Assembly: GCA_033398695.1 (NCBI GenBank)
Contig: CM065801.1
Coordinates: 48,494,358-48,558,357 of the forward strand
Origin: Orobanche coerulescens
Lineage: Eukaryota > Streptophyta > Magnoliopsida > Lamiales > Orobanchaceae
Direction: 5' to 3'
DNA: 64,000 nt
Part shown: piece by piece, positions 22,850 to 33,840 of the stretch
Layout: every line of letters begins with the position of its first letter
Numbering within the stretch: position 1 is the first letter of the stretch
The notes under the pieces: generated by a model
What the model was told of the DNA's origin: nothing
The model's database searches: none
The model's input: the letters and a program-made list of their open reading frames with translations, nothing else
Program-made: the position numbers and the translations under genes

Positions 22850-23216
22850 AACTAGAATTTGATATATAAAATCATACAACATGAAAGAATACAATGGTAA
22901 ATCGAAACAATAAAACAGGGATTCAACGAATTTATATATCGTACCCATTTGATTTTAAATTAAATTACTTTACTACTTATTTCCATCTCAAACACATACA
23001 ATAATACCCAAAATAATGAGGCTAGAGTTCAACCACATGGGTCAGTTTAGAAATTACATACTCGTATCCATACCAAACTCGATTAAAAGATGATTTTTCT
23101 CCTGTTCCTCTCCCAAACCCACTAATTGCCCAAACTCAGTTAAATTTATAAAATTTAAATAATTAGATATAATTTATTACGTAATTGGTTATCCACCTCA
23201 AAAAATTCCGAACTAT
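22850..23216. repeat. AT-rich ~285-bp tandem repeat, left part
   Basis: Sequence resembling the units at 43740-44440. Shared landmarks are CTCCCAAAC, AATTGCC, an A/T tract, and TAATTGGTTATCC followed by a CGAAC-like box. The units are diverged by very roughly a quarter. The array is cut here by the LTR-like element that starts at about 23217 and resumes at 43737. Confidence 0.6.
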
Positions 23217-24581
23217 TGGATTTTACATGTATCTAATACAATAGAATATGAGCAAAACGCAGCGAAAATAATTAACGAAAAACCCAGATTATGATCTTCA
23301 TGCAGTAATTTAATTGATTTATAAAGAGTTCGTCGAATTACCTTAATTCGAAGAACAGATCTGTAACCCGGACCAGAAGCTGATTAATATCGTCTTCCTC
23401 TTTCGGTGATCCACACACGAACAACTGGTAAAAGCCGGATTGCTAGATCCTTACGAATAATGTTGATAAACAGTACAACAGATAATTCCTTGCTAGAAGG
23501 ATTTGTACTGTTGATCAAAATCAACTAAGGAAATAAGGTGGAGATAGCCAAAACGGACTTCTCAGACAGAAAAGATTTCGGCCAAACCAGAAGAGGGGGA
23601 GGGCGATTTTTCTATCACACAATTAGGGTTGTGTAATTTTAATCTTATCACAACTCCTTGTCCAAGACCTTTTATTTATACTAAGTAAACCCTAGAGTCA
23701 AACTCTAGTATTTGCTTAGTTGCTCCTCAACTTATTAAGTAATACAATACATATAATATCTTATATCACATATGTTACTAATTATTTAATCATATAATAA
23801 ATATAATACCCAAGATTATATTTATCTTTCTCAGTTGATATAATTAAATAATATAATATATAATATCCTATATTACTCATTATTTAATTTCTTTAATAAA
23901 TATAATATCCAATATTATATCTATTAGTTATTTTTACTTGTCTTTAATTGTCGTATGTGTGACCAAAAAGGTTTATATTATGTTGGCAATTATTTAATAC
24001 TTTATTAAAGAATAAGTCATAAGCGGTCTCTAGCAAGACAGTATGGCTACCCAAATAATATTAGTTTGTGGTCCATTAAACCATTTAACGTGTCAAATCC
24101 CTTTGTCGCGCGATATCATATTTGAACTAAGTCATGAGAATTGTCATACTTATTATATTCAAATGCTTACTCGATCTTAAGTAGACTGATTGAATCAAAT
24201 GACTCTTCATTTGAGCATGGCCATGTATTTCCTTGAGTCATATTTATCGAGGCCCCCCGTAGATATCTCTCTTTCTAAGGAGAGTGACAAATCTCCATCT
24301 TGATTGTTCATTGCCCTCTACGTGACTCCCACTAATCCCGATTGCCAACCTTTATGATCATTATATTTCAGATGACGTTGGATTACGTCAAGGCATAGCA
24401 GTTATCATGTTGGACTCTATAATAATCTCAGGTATTGACATACTGTTATTTTGAGATTCACTTATGATATTTTCATGCAGTGACCTCAATGCGGATCTGT
24501 CTGGTATTGCATTCTCCAACCAATACCCATAATTTTGGTCCATACCATACGCATAATCATCCGATTATTATCAATCAAACT

Positions 24582-25115
24582 TAGAGCTGTCGAACGGTTC
24601 AGTTCCGGTTAACCGGACCGAAATTTTCGGTTAAACGGAACCATAAATATCCTAAAATAAGAACCGAAAACCGGACCATATAAATTTTGGTTAACCAAAA
24701 TCGGACCGGTTATTTTCGGTTCCGGTTCGGTTAACCACAAAAACCATTTTCTTTTAATTTCAATTTTAAAAAATTGAAATAATATAATATAATTATAAAA
24801 TATAAAAATATAATTTCACAAAAACAATCTGTTGTAGGTAGCATTCTAATTTCAAATTTTAATTTATAAAAATTAAAATAATATAATATAATTACAAAAT
24901 ATAAAAATAATATTTAATAAATATATTTTATAAAACCGGTTTTCGGTTCGGAACCGAACGGTTATCGGTTAGACCGAAAACCCAAAAAAAAGATACACAA
25001 TGGAACCAAAAACCGGACCGATAACCAAAATTGCGGTTCTCGGTTAACCGAAATCGTGCGGTTCCGGTTCGGTTTCGGTTCTAACCGAGAATCGAGAACC
25101 ATTTAGACAGCCCTA
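24582..25115. mobile_element. hAT-type MITE 1
   Basis: 534 bp, beginning TAGAGCTGTC and ending GACAGCCCTA, flanked by an exact 8-bp duplication ATCAAACT at 24574-24581 and 25116-25123. Both subterminal parts are filled with CGGTT/AACCG motifs in both orientations (for example GGTTCGGTTAACC). These could be repeated transposase-binding sites. The middle is AT-rich and non-coding. Confidence 0.9.
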
Positions 25116-25156
25116 ATCAAACTTATACTAGTTTATTAATCACTTGAGTATGTAAC

Positions 25157-25634
25157 TAGGGCTGTAAACGAATCGAACTATACCAAACATCACTACGTTT
25201 GAGTATGTGTTTGAAGGTGTCAAACCTTAGGTTCGAACACGTTTGAAAGTGTCAAACCTTAGAATTTAACGTTTGAGTATACATTTGAAAGCTCCAGATC
25301 GAGCCGAACTATGCAAATCAGATCGAACCGTTTGAGTAAAACTCTAAACACCTTTACGAGAGATTGAATCCAAAGGATGAGAACGGATAAGAGAAGGACA
25401 AATGAGATAAAATAGCCCAAGAGAAGTATAATCTTATAAATCCATGCCTATAATTAATGGACAAAAACCAGTTATGGCGAGCCGAACTATTTCTCACTGT
25501 TTGCAAATCGGACCGAACTCCTTATTTTAACGTTTGAGTTTGAAGTTTGCATCATCGAATCGAACCTCGAACCGGAGTTTTTTGAGCTGAATAATGCGAG
25601 TCGAATCGAACTTTTACGTTTACTCACAACCCTA
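25157..25634. mobile_element. hAT-type MITE 2
   Basis: 478 bp, beginning TAGGGCTGTAAACG and ending in CAACCCTA. The flanking 8-mers TATGTAAC (25149-25156) and TCTTTAAC (25635-25642) match at 6 of 8. It entered within the first few bases of the G1 left LTR. The interior carries repeated CGTTTGAGT and GATCGAACC-like motifs and no coding capacity. Confidence 0.75.
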
Positions 25635-26407
25635 TCTTTAACACCCCCAAGATATTCAGGACATGTCACAGCGCCATGAATCCCATCTGGAACTCACAAG
25701 GCTAATTTTGTACTCCAACCATAACAAAACACATCAAAACCAACCATCATTTTTCGGATTAACCGATGGAATTCTCACGACAATATTTAAACCACCGAAA
25801 TGAAAGAAAAACGACAATTTAATGAAACCGGCAACAGAGAAACATCTCTCCTATAGTACTCGAGTATCATCTAACAATTTGTGACAATTTGAAAATGAAA
25901 TCCCAATAATCAAACTCAAAACAAATAAACACGACGACCAGTTCACAGTATCACGCCTGGCCTTCATCCTCGTACTGCCCCGGCACTCTTCCAATCGCAT
26001 TCTTCGCACCTGAAATACATGAAAAGTATTTCCCCCAAATGAGGTTAGCCGTGGAATATCTAGTACAAGTAACGCAAACGAATTCTTATATCTTACAATA
26101 TCAAATCACATGCATCAATGATTTTCAAAAACAAGCTAGATAATGATTTCCGAAAATGTAAAATCCACAATGTATCACAAAACACAGTCCTCCCGATTAA
26201 CCATGGACCCGACCATGCGCGAATCCCTCCGAGGCACCGATGGACCCTCCCGGAGTGGTTAACCCAAAAGTTCGTGAACCCAACCATGCGTGGATTCCTC
26301 CGAGGCCCCGTCGGACCCTCCCAGAGTGAACATAAACACTAACACTCAAACATATTACTTTGCACATTTAAGATAGTAAGTTCGTAAGAGTTACTTGCCT
26401 TTGAGAC

Positions 26408-27502
26408 TGTTGCTACCCAAAATATTATCCGGAGATAGATATTGCTGGAATGGATGGATAGCAAACAAAGTGCGAGAACACTTCCGTGGGAAAGTAAATA
26501 ACACAAGATTTGTCGGGGTTGTTAGTGTCGGGCTTGAATGCTCTCGCGAGATGTTATTAATACAAATATTCTGGGGTACAAGTATTAATGTTAGAGTACA
26601 ATTACAATGAGTGTAAGGACCCTAGTTATCTTAGCTATTGAGCGTGGAGATTGCCGGAAGAACCAGATATGACGCTCTACGAGTTCTTGTAACAACGTTG
26701 ATGAGCTGTGACGATCGTGAGAAATCGACAGTCTCTCACGGTGTGTATTAGCTGTATGTTTGAGATCCTTGCGAGTCTCATTGAATCTGTACTGCAAGGA
26801 GTTCTTGCCTCTGCCGACCGTCTTCTGGATGAGAGGTGCTGAGAGAGAAATCCTGAGGTAGATCCAAGAGAGGAAATCGGGAGCCTGAAAGAGGGTATGT
26901 ATTTGAGCATTTTCTATGAACTGAGAGGAGAACGAATTGCCAACCTTTTTCCAGTTGCTGGAGGTATTCTATTTATAGGACTGGGAGATGCTGGGCGATC
27001 GCCTCTGCTCTATTATAATAAGCAGGCGATCGTCTTTTAGCACATGGGCTGGTCTCCTTAAAGTCCGCAGGAGTTGCTGGCAGTCAGCTGTGCGGTCCAA
27101 TGAGAAGTCTACACGCGTCTGAGTCGTTATCATGGGCGGTCCCACCTTGTACCTTTCAGCGGGTTTGTCGGTAGGTGAGAAGGTGGTGACAGGCTATGGT
27201 CAACGATCCATGATATACGGTGCCTTTCGTGGATCTGCACATGGGCACTGTTTTGAGATCCAGTCTTCGTGGACTTGACGGACGAAGGTCTTGCTCGTGG
27301 CACAGGACGGTCGTCCTAGGTCGGGCACCAGAGTCGATCGCTAGGTGCCGGAAGGCGATCACCTTGGGAGTCGATCGCTAGACACTCGAAGGCGGGCCGC
27401 TACCTTTGTTTAGGAAAGTTTGCCGTAGCTCGTTCGCTCGTGGACTCGGTCGCTCGGCACTTATTCCGATCGCCGTCGAGGCATATTAATCGCCGCACAA
27501 CA
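26408..27502 (-). repeat. T1 3' LTR
   Basis: Begins TGTTGCTACCC and ends CACAACA on the plus strand. A TATA box (CCTATAAATAG on the minus strand) lies at about 26968-26980. The part upstream of it, in element orientation, is rich in CGATCG palindromes (for example GGCGATCGCC near 26997). The polypurine tract of T1 follows at 27503-27520 (GATGGGGGGGCAAT on the minus strand). Confidence 0.9.
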
Positions 27503-27866
27503 ATTGCCCCCCCATCTCACTCCGATGTTGGAAATGTGGGGTGAGGTGGTTCTGTTGGCGATCGCTGAACTATAATGAGTGACTCAGCATTTTGCGGGAC
27601 TAGCGATCGTCTTTGAGCGGTTTGGTTTTGAACTTGGATGACCTGGTCGGTCGCTGAAATGAGCGGGAAATGACAGCGGACGTGGAAAAGTCTCCGGGGC
27701 ACGTGTCAGATTTATGTTGTGGGAGACTGATGGTTAGTCATGACTCCTCGCCTGGTGTGCCCTTGAAAACGACGCATCGCGGGTTTCAAGGGAGTCATTA
27801 ATTGCGACGGTTGCACTTCTGACCCCTGAGATTCTCCTTAATTGCATAGAAGTCCCTTCCATCTTC

Positions 27867-27874
27867 TATAAAAA
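27867..27874 (+). promoter_or_regulatory. TATA box of the T1 antisense gene
   Basis: TATAAAAA followed by GGCG, 138 bp before the ATG at 28012. The same box, with the same flanks, lies at 49952-49959 in T2. It reads on the plus strand, opposite to the element's own LTR promoter, and so fits a dedicated promoter for the antisense gene. Confidence 0.7.
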
Positions 27875-28011
27875 GGCGTTGGGTTGCAGTGTTAGGATTC
27901 TTACGCACTTTTACCGGAGAAAAAAGAATTTTGCTGAAGATTTGACTGCCGATCGTCGATCGATTCCATCCTTGGTAAGAAAACACTCATTTTCTCCTTT
28001 TCTCTTCGAAA

Positions 28012-30665
28012 ATGACTGGAACATCTTCTTCGTACGGAATGGGCACCACCTCCGCTGCTGGGGCTTCGACTGCCCGAGGAGGATCCTCCACAGATTTCCA
28101 TCTGGAGACGGCCGCCGAGGCTATCCGGGCCGGTATTGACACCGCGGAAGTCGAGACGTTGTTCAATGAAGCCGACGTTGCCAGGGAGGCGGTGGTTGAG
28201 CAAAGACGCTCGCAGATGGAGAGAGATTTGACGGTGAAGGCCTACTGGGAGCAGCATAGTGCCTTTGGCCAGGCCTATTTGGCTTTCGCTGAAATCATGG
28301 AGAGGTTGGACGGTCCGTCTCCTAAATTCAATTACCGAGAGTACTCGATCGCTCATCCTTATCAACCTGCTAAGCGGTTGCTGTCTCGGGCTGCGCAGCG
28401 ATCTCTATGGTCCCTTGTCCAGATAAGGAGCTCGGCGACCAGGAAGGACCTAGCTGTCTGGAGGACGAGGTTTCATGTCCCTTCAGATGTGGATCTTTTT
28501 GTGCCGGCCGAGAATGAACGAGCCGATCAGCCTCCGGAAGGCATGGTCGCCGTGAACGAAGCGATCATGAAGGCTGGGCTGCGGTTTCCTTTGTCGTTCT
28601 CCGTCTCCCATCTGCTGGATGCTTGGAACGTGGCGCCTATGAAGTTGACGCCGAATGCCTGGCTCCAGATCATTTGCACTCTCACCTTGTTCGGCAGTCA
28701 CCGACTGTACCGCCTTCCTTCGCCGTTGGAGATGAACCACCTGCTCAAGATGACGGCTCAGAAAGGGTTGGTCGGAGGCTATCATATTCAAGGCCTATCC
28801 GGTCGGGTGATCCTCGGAGTCCCGAACAAGGTGCGGGGCGACCCAGCGAAGTGGTTCTGGGTCGGCGGTTCATGGAAAGGATTAGCGAGCAACAATCCTA
28901 CCGACGAGCTGAATATTCCCACTAGCTTTCGGGAGAGGAATCCGGGTAAGGGTTCTGACTCTCCCTTTGTTCGGATATGTTCTGAACTGATCTAATTTGG
29001 TTTTCCTTTTGCAGGTTTCTATATTCCAGCGATCAACGAGCTTCCTTTCGACTTTTTGATCGTCTGGGAGCGGATACAAAGTTTGCTGGACGACGACCTA
29101 GATGCTCGCCGGATCAACAAGGAGAGCCGTTGGCTGTCTGCTCGGCTATTCTGTTTTCCATGTCATCTCTCGGTCCCAGGTATGAGTTTCTGCGATCTCC
29201 AATTGCTTGGTGATAGTCCTGTTTTGGAGAGTGTGTCTGATCGTGGTTTGATTGTTCTTTACTGCAGAAGTCCGCTTTCCTCGTTTCTTGGAGCCTCCAG
29301 CGGAGATAGCCATGTCGAATCCCGGAGTTCTGAGCCGTCTTCACCAGAAGAAGTCATCTCGGGCTCCTCATGTGGCGTTACCTCTCATTCCGGAGGTGAG
29401 GCCCAATGTGGAGCCGATCATAGCGGAGGAGGAACCTCGGGAGGAGGGGCTCCGGACGAACCGCAAGCGGCAGAGGTCGAAAGAAATTCCAGTTTCTGCC
29501 CCTGCCGGTGAGGTGCCGATCGCCGCGCCTCCGATCACCACGGTCCCCCTGGTGGATGAGACTACGCCCTCTGCGGCTTTCTTGCGAGAGATGGCGATTT
29601 CCGAGGCCGAGACCCCTCGCGGGAAGCCATACTTTGGTTGCGACCCCGAAAGAGACGAGAGGTAGACTTTGTTCGCTTGCTGAGTTTTGTCACTTGCATG
29701 GGAGATGTGCTAACTTTTTGTTGTTTGATGCAGGATTCATAGCACTAACCCATCTTGCCCGCCAATGGTGCTGGATTTCCTAGCGAGCCGATCCCCTCGC
29801 GCGACCTGCGATGTCCCACTGTATGTCAACCGGGCCGCTTCCGCTTTGCCGAAGGCCTGGACGACGGATTTAGATGCGATCGCTCGCCAGCGATCCGGGA
29901 ATGTAATGCAAGGTGCTTTCGCTCTCTCTCCAGGCGGCGACGATGGCGGCCCAGGCTGTGCAGGAATACGAGGGGCGTCCTTCTACCACTCGACTGCAGG
30001 CGGACCTCGAGGCCGCTCGGAAAGAGAACGCCGAGTTCGCCGACAGGATTGTGTCTATGGAGAAGGACTCCATGGATGCAGCTAAGTGGGCGAGTCATGA
30101 TCTTGAGCTGATGAAAGAGGATTATGAGCGAGCTCGGGCGACAGTCGACCGATTTCGGGACCAGATGACAGATGCCCGACGGTTGCACACGGCCGCTGAG
30201 AAGGAGGTCGATCAGCTGAAGGTGACTGTCGCTCGGCTGAGTAGCGAGCTGGCGGCGTCGAGGGGGGAGACGGTCGCTAAGGAGGCCGAGCTTCAAGGTG
30301 TGCAATAGGCGATGGCGAAGCTGAAAGGGAAGCTAGAGGCGACCGAGACCGATCCCTTTCTTAACGTGGAGTTCGTCAGTGAGTTTGCCTATTATATGGC
30401 GTTCGCTGACTCGCTCCGAGCTGCTAAGAAAGGAGGGTTGGAGGTCGGCCCTCTTGCTGAAAACTTCCAGGCGTATGTGTTGGAGCATCTTCTCCATCCG
30501 GCTTTCTCCGTGCCGATCTTGGATCTATCGGAAATCGGCGTGGACTTGAGCTGGTATCCGACTCCGGTGAACCTTGTTCATCCCGATGCTCCAGAGAACG
30601 GGGAGGCCGCTCTGGAAGCTGGAGCAGGGTCGCGGGCCGATCCGGAGGTTGAAGGCGAAGGCTAG
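28012..30665 (+). pseudogene. T1 antisense gene: transposase_28-like protein with coiled coil, four exons
   Basis: Exons are 28012-28945, 29015-29179, 29268-29661 and 29734-30665. The introns (69, 88 and 72 bp) all have GT...AG ends and keep one continuous frame across the joins. Exon 1 contains a stretch like the plant putative gypsy-type transposon domain (PF04195): GMVAVNEAIMKAGLRFPL then KLTPNAWLQIICTL. Exon 3 is acidic and basic low complexity. Exon 4 is a long Glu/Arg/Ala-rich coiled coil (DLEAARKENAEFADRI) and a conserved tail. Damage: a 2-nt loss near 29920-29930 shifts the frame, and CAG became TAG at 30306-30308; T2 is intact at both places. It is oriented opposite to gag. Function is unknown. 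Antisense extra ORFs of this family are known from Tat-lineage elements. Confidence 0.82.
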
Positions 30666-31044
30666 GCAGGGGCCTGAGGCTCTTCGTTCTTATTGTTTTA
30701 GCTCTTTGCCTTGTAATTTTGTAGCTTTCTCTTTATAATACTTAGGCCTTCGGGCGACCGTGTATGTACTCCGATTTTTCAAGTAATGAAATGAATGTTT
30801 GTTTCTTCAATTTATTACTTGAATGATTGCTTTTCTGAGTCTTTTGCATGACTTTGTACAGACCTGTGAGGAGAGATTGTTGCGTGTATAGCTCCAAGTG
30901 AATTGATAAACTCATATAGATAAATTTTTTTTTTACAACAAATTCGATCGCTGGAAAACATCTGAAAAATGCCGATCTCCGTATGTAATTGAATAGGGAC
31001 GATCGTTGTATATATAGCTCCGCACTCTTCCCCCTTGTTTTTGT
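30666..31044 (+). terminator. 3' end region of the T1 antisense gene
   Basis: Conserved with T2 (51610-51970). An AATGAAATGAATG stretch at about 30785-30797 followed by a T-rich tract fits a plant poly(A) region. No coding sequence was recognised here. Confidence 0.4.
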
Positions 31045-31239
31045 TCATTTAGTGAAAGTAAGGGGACGAAAATAAATCGTTGAGTGAGCGGTCTTCATTT
31101 TTTTCGAATTCTCGAGGAAGGCCGTCCATCTCGGTCTTGAGGAATCGTGCACGATCGCGGAGTTCGATGGATCGATCTCCACGATCATGTCTTGTGCACG
31201 AGCGACATTCCGTCTGATGGCTAAGTTCTCGCGACTCAC
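31045..31239 (-). CDS. Conserved 64-codon ORF of T1, unknown
   Basis: A short minus-strand frame starting at a TTG- or ATG-like position and reading MSRENLAIRRNVARAQD..., ending in RPLTFTK. The same frame is open in T2 (51972-52166) with about ten substitutions, so it has stayed open in both copies. It lies in the sense orientation, where the end of pol might have been. No family was recognised, and it may be chance conservation of recently related DNA. Confidence 0.3.
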   Translation of the reverse strand: MSRENLAIRRNVARAQDMIVEIDPSNSAIVHDSSRPRWTAFLENSKKMKTAHSTIYFRPLTFTK

Positions 31240-31254
31240 TTAATTGGTAGGGTC

Positions 31255-32015
31255 CTCCGAAGGCTGCGTCTCACCTCGTATTTAAACGAAGGGCGTGCGG
31301 TCTCGGTCTGGAGGATTCCTTGCGCGGGGCGTCGTCGGATTAATCAACTCCACGTCCGCGACTTGTTAGCTCTTCTTCTACCTCGAGCCGTCATTAAGAT
31401 GGCGACCCTCGACGGTATATGTTGAGACGGGGGGAGGGACGCGTCGCATTGTCCGAGAAGGACCCACCACGTTAAGTGATGGACCTTCGAGGGCGGGCGA
31501 ACATGTCCACAGATTAGTTTTGTAGGGCCCTCAGACTACGCCGGCCTCATATTTGAACGAAGGGCCGGCGATCGTGGCCCAAAGGGACCTTGCATGGGCA
31601 CAGAGAATGGTTCCATCGTCCTCCACGACCATGGCGACACTCTTCTACCTCGGACCATCAAGTCAGATGACGATCCTCGACGGTATACGTTGTGTAAGGG
31701 GAGGAGATCGCCTGCCTAGGTTCTTCATGTAGATGACGAACTTTAGAGGGCGAGCGAGTAATCCTCTGACTTGTTTTCGAGAGACCTTCGGCTACGCCCG
31801 CCTCGTATTTAAACGACGGGCGAGCGATCGAAGCCCAAAGGAACCTTGCATGGACGGATCGTCGTTTTAATCGGTTTTCGCGACCATGGCGGCACTCTTA
31901 TACCTCGGACCATCATGTCAGATGATGGTCCTCGACGGTATACGTTGTGCTAGGTGAGGCGATCGCTGCCTAGGTCCATCATGTTGATGACGAACTTTAT
32001 AGGGCGAGCGAGTCA
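31255..32015. repeat. T1 internal ~260-bp tandem repeat
   Basis: Three diverged units marked by TCGTATTTAAACGAAGGGC-like boxes at 31276, 31547 and 31803 (steps of 271 and 256 bp). They share CTACCTCGGACCATCA and CTCGACGGTATACGTTG boxes. Non-coding tandem repeats between gag and the downstream gene are a known habit of Tat-lineage elements. The same three units occur in T2. Confidence 0.8.
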
Positions 32016-32024
32016 TCCTCTTTT

Positions 32025-33717
32025 TCAAAGCTTTTGCTCAGGCAGTAGCCTTTGGTTCAATGAGGTGGGAAGTCGGGGAGAGACTTCCGAAGCTCCCTCC
32101 TTTTGATTGAAGCATGTAGATACGGTCACCGAGGTTGATCGAGGGGTTAGCTCGTACAAGCTTTCCGGCCTGTTTGCGTTCGACTCGGGCGACCGTGTTG
32201 GGAGATTAGAGGGGCTCCGGCTAAGCCAATTAGCTGTCCAACTTTCCTTCTTCGAACAATCTCCAGAGTTGTCAGAGCAGGTCGCGGCATTGGTTGGTGT
32301 TGTGGACGAGACTCTTGTGGTAGGCACAATACTGATTGTGGTCCAGATGACCGTGGTCCCTTATTGCCTTTGGCTTGTTTAGCGGTTCGCGCCCCTTGAT
32401 GGCGTAGAAAATGTGGTCCTCGTAGGCCTTGAGATCGCCGGATGGCTTGGCGACCGTCTTTTTGGTTTTAGCGATCGCCATCTTTCGGACAGGAGGCGGC
32501 GTTCCCTCGCCTAGGCGGAGGACGAGTAGCCTTTGCCTGGCCAGAAAGTCGGCATCCTTAGCGCGGAAGATCGCGTAGGTTGGGGGGATGTCCTTCGTCA
32601 GATGTCTGAACATAGGTGAGTGACCGTAGAATCCCCCCAGAACCGAATAGAGGGCGAGCTCGTCGCTGATGGGCTCGCCGATGAGGACGATTTCGTCTAC
32701 TCGGTCGATGTAATCCGCATCGGACTCGCCTTCCCCCTGCCTGATTTTCATCATGCGGTGAGGGCCTTCTGGTCTAGCGACCTTGGTGGCGAAGTATGAC
32801 GTAAAGTCACTCGCCAGTTTCTCAAAGGAGATGATAGATCGTGGTGGTAGTGAGACGTACCACCTATGGGCCAGCTCGCCCAATGTTAATGGGAAGATTC
32901 AGCACTTGGTCGCATCTGATGCTCCACACCCGGTCATGTATATCCGGAACTTGCTTAGATGGGCTTCGGGGTCCGATCTCCCTTCATATAGAGGTGTTTT
33001 GGGAGAAGCGATCCTTGGTTGCACGGGAGCAAACTCGATGTGGACCGCGAGTGGCTCGGTCGGTCCGATGATCTTTCTACTGGTGCTTGCCCCAGTATCT
33101 AAGAGTGCTTTCATCTCGTCGAGCTGGCGTTGCATAGCGGCCATCGCCGTAGCTTGGCTTCTCGCGGCTAGGCGCTCGGAGCAGGAGCCGAGGCGATCAA
33201 GTACTAACCCCCTGGCATTTGGAGCGGGAGCCAGACGACTGACCTGTATTCGGCTGGGAGTTAGGTACGCCGAACTCCTGGTGACAGACTCGGATTCCGT
33301 CGTCTCGTGGTTGGGGCCAGAATGCCCCGGTCGCCATGATGGATCACTTCCCAAGCGACTGAATATGGAACCATCCGACCTTGCGAGAGCATTTTCTCGC
33401 GAATTGGGGATTTCTGACGATCGCTCGCCCAGCAGCCCCTTGAACTTCCATTTGCCCAAACAGCGGATGGCCGAGGGAGTTATAGCGGGCGTCGCGCATT
33501 CTCTCCGTCGCTCCTTTAGGATGGCTATATCCTCCTCGATCTGTTCTGTGGTTTGGAACTGGTCGAGTGAGAGGCTGGGGCCACCCCTCAGGTGCGGGAT
33601 CGAGAGTCTCGCGTCGCCGCAGCTTCCCTCTTCCGTCGGCTGGGGCTCGGATCGAGCCAGGATATGATTTCTGGCGGTTCGGAGAGTGTCCCTCTTCGAT
33701 GTAGTGGCGGACGTCAT
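32025..33717 (-). pseudogene. T1 gag
   Basis: The start ATG is at 33717, about 120 bp after the primer site. The N-terminal half is polar, with a KGLLGERSS motif. The retrotransposon gag domain then reads LYEGRSDPEAHLSKFRIYM, LGELAHRWYVSLPPRSI and FEKLASDFTSYFA. A zinc-binding motif of the form C-x2-H-x4-H-x4-C (YCAYHKSLVHNTNQC) comes near the end. A TGA at 32899-32901 stops the frame; T2 has CGA there, so this is a CpG transition. After the knuckle the sequence decays and no protease is seen. Gag would form the particle and package RNA, with enzymes supplied by another element. Confidence 0.85.
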
Positions 33718-33820
33718 GATTCTGAAGGCTTTCTTTGAAGAGCAGTGAGTGTCACTTCAAGTATATGCCCGGAGAACAGTGAGTGTTCTTCGGGACGGTA
33801 GGAATAAAAATGAAGGTTAG

Positions 33821-33838
33821 CCCCTCCTTCTAGCGCCA
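33821..33838 (-). other. T1 primer-binding site
   Basis: Two bases inside the 5' LTR the minus strand reads TGGCGCTAGAAGGAGGGG. T2 has nearly the same sequence at the same place. The start TGGCGC is typical of Tat/Athila-type primer sites. The tRNA was not assigned. Confidence 0.7.
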
Positions 33839-33840
33839 AT

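Noticed and set aside
24582..25115. CGGTTAACCG-rich stretch as a regulatory array of a gene
   Set aside because: Exact 8-bp duplication and inverted ends show it is a MITE; no gene lies nearby.
28483..28791. Minus-strand frame of about 100 codons under the T1 antisense gene
   Set aside because: It lies opposite exon 1, has no recognisable motif, and the plus strand has better coding evidence (domain, splice frames).
32783..33667. Long plus-strand frame of about 294 codons in T1
   Set aside because: It is the shadow of the gag region: GC-rich, without motifs, and broken in T2.
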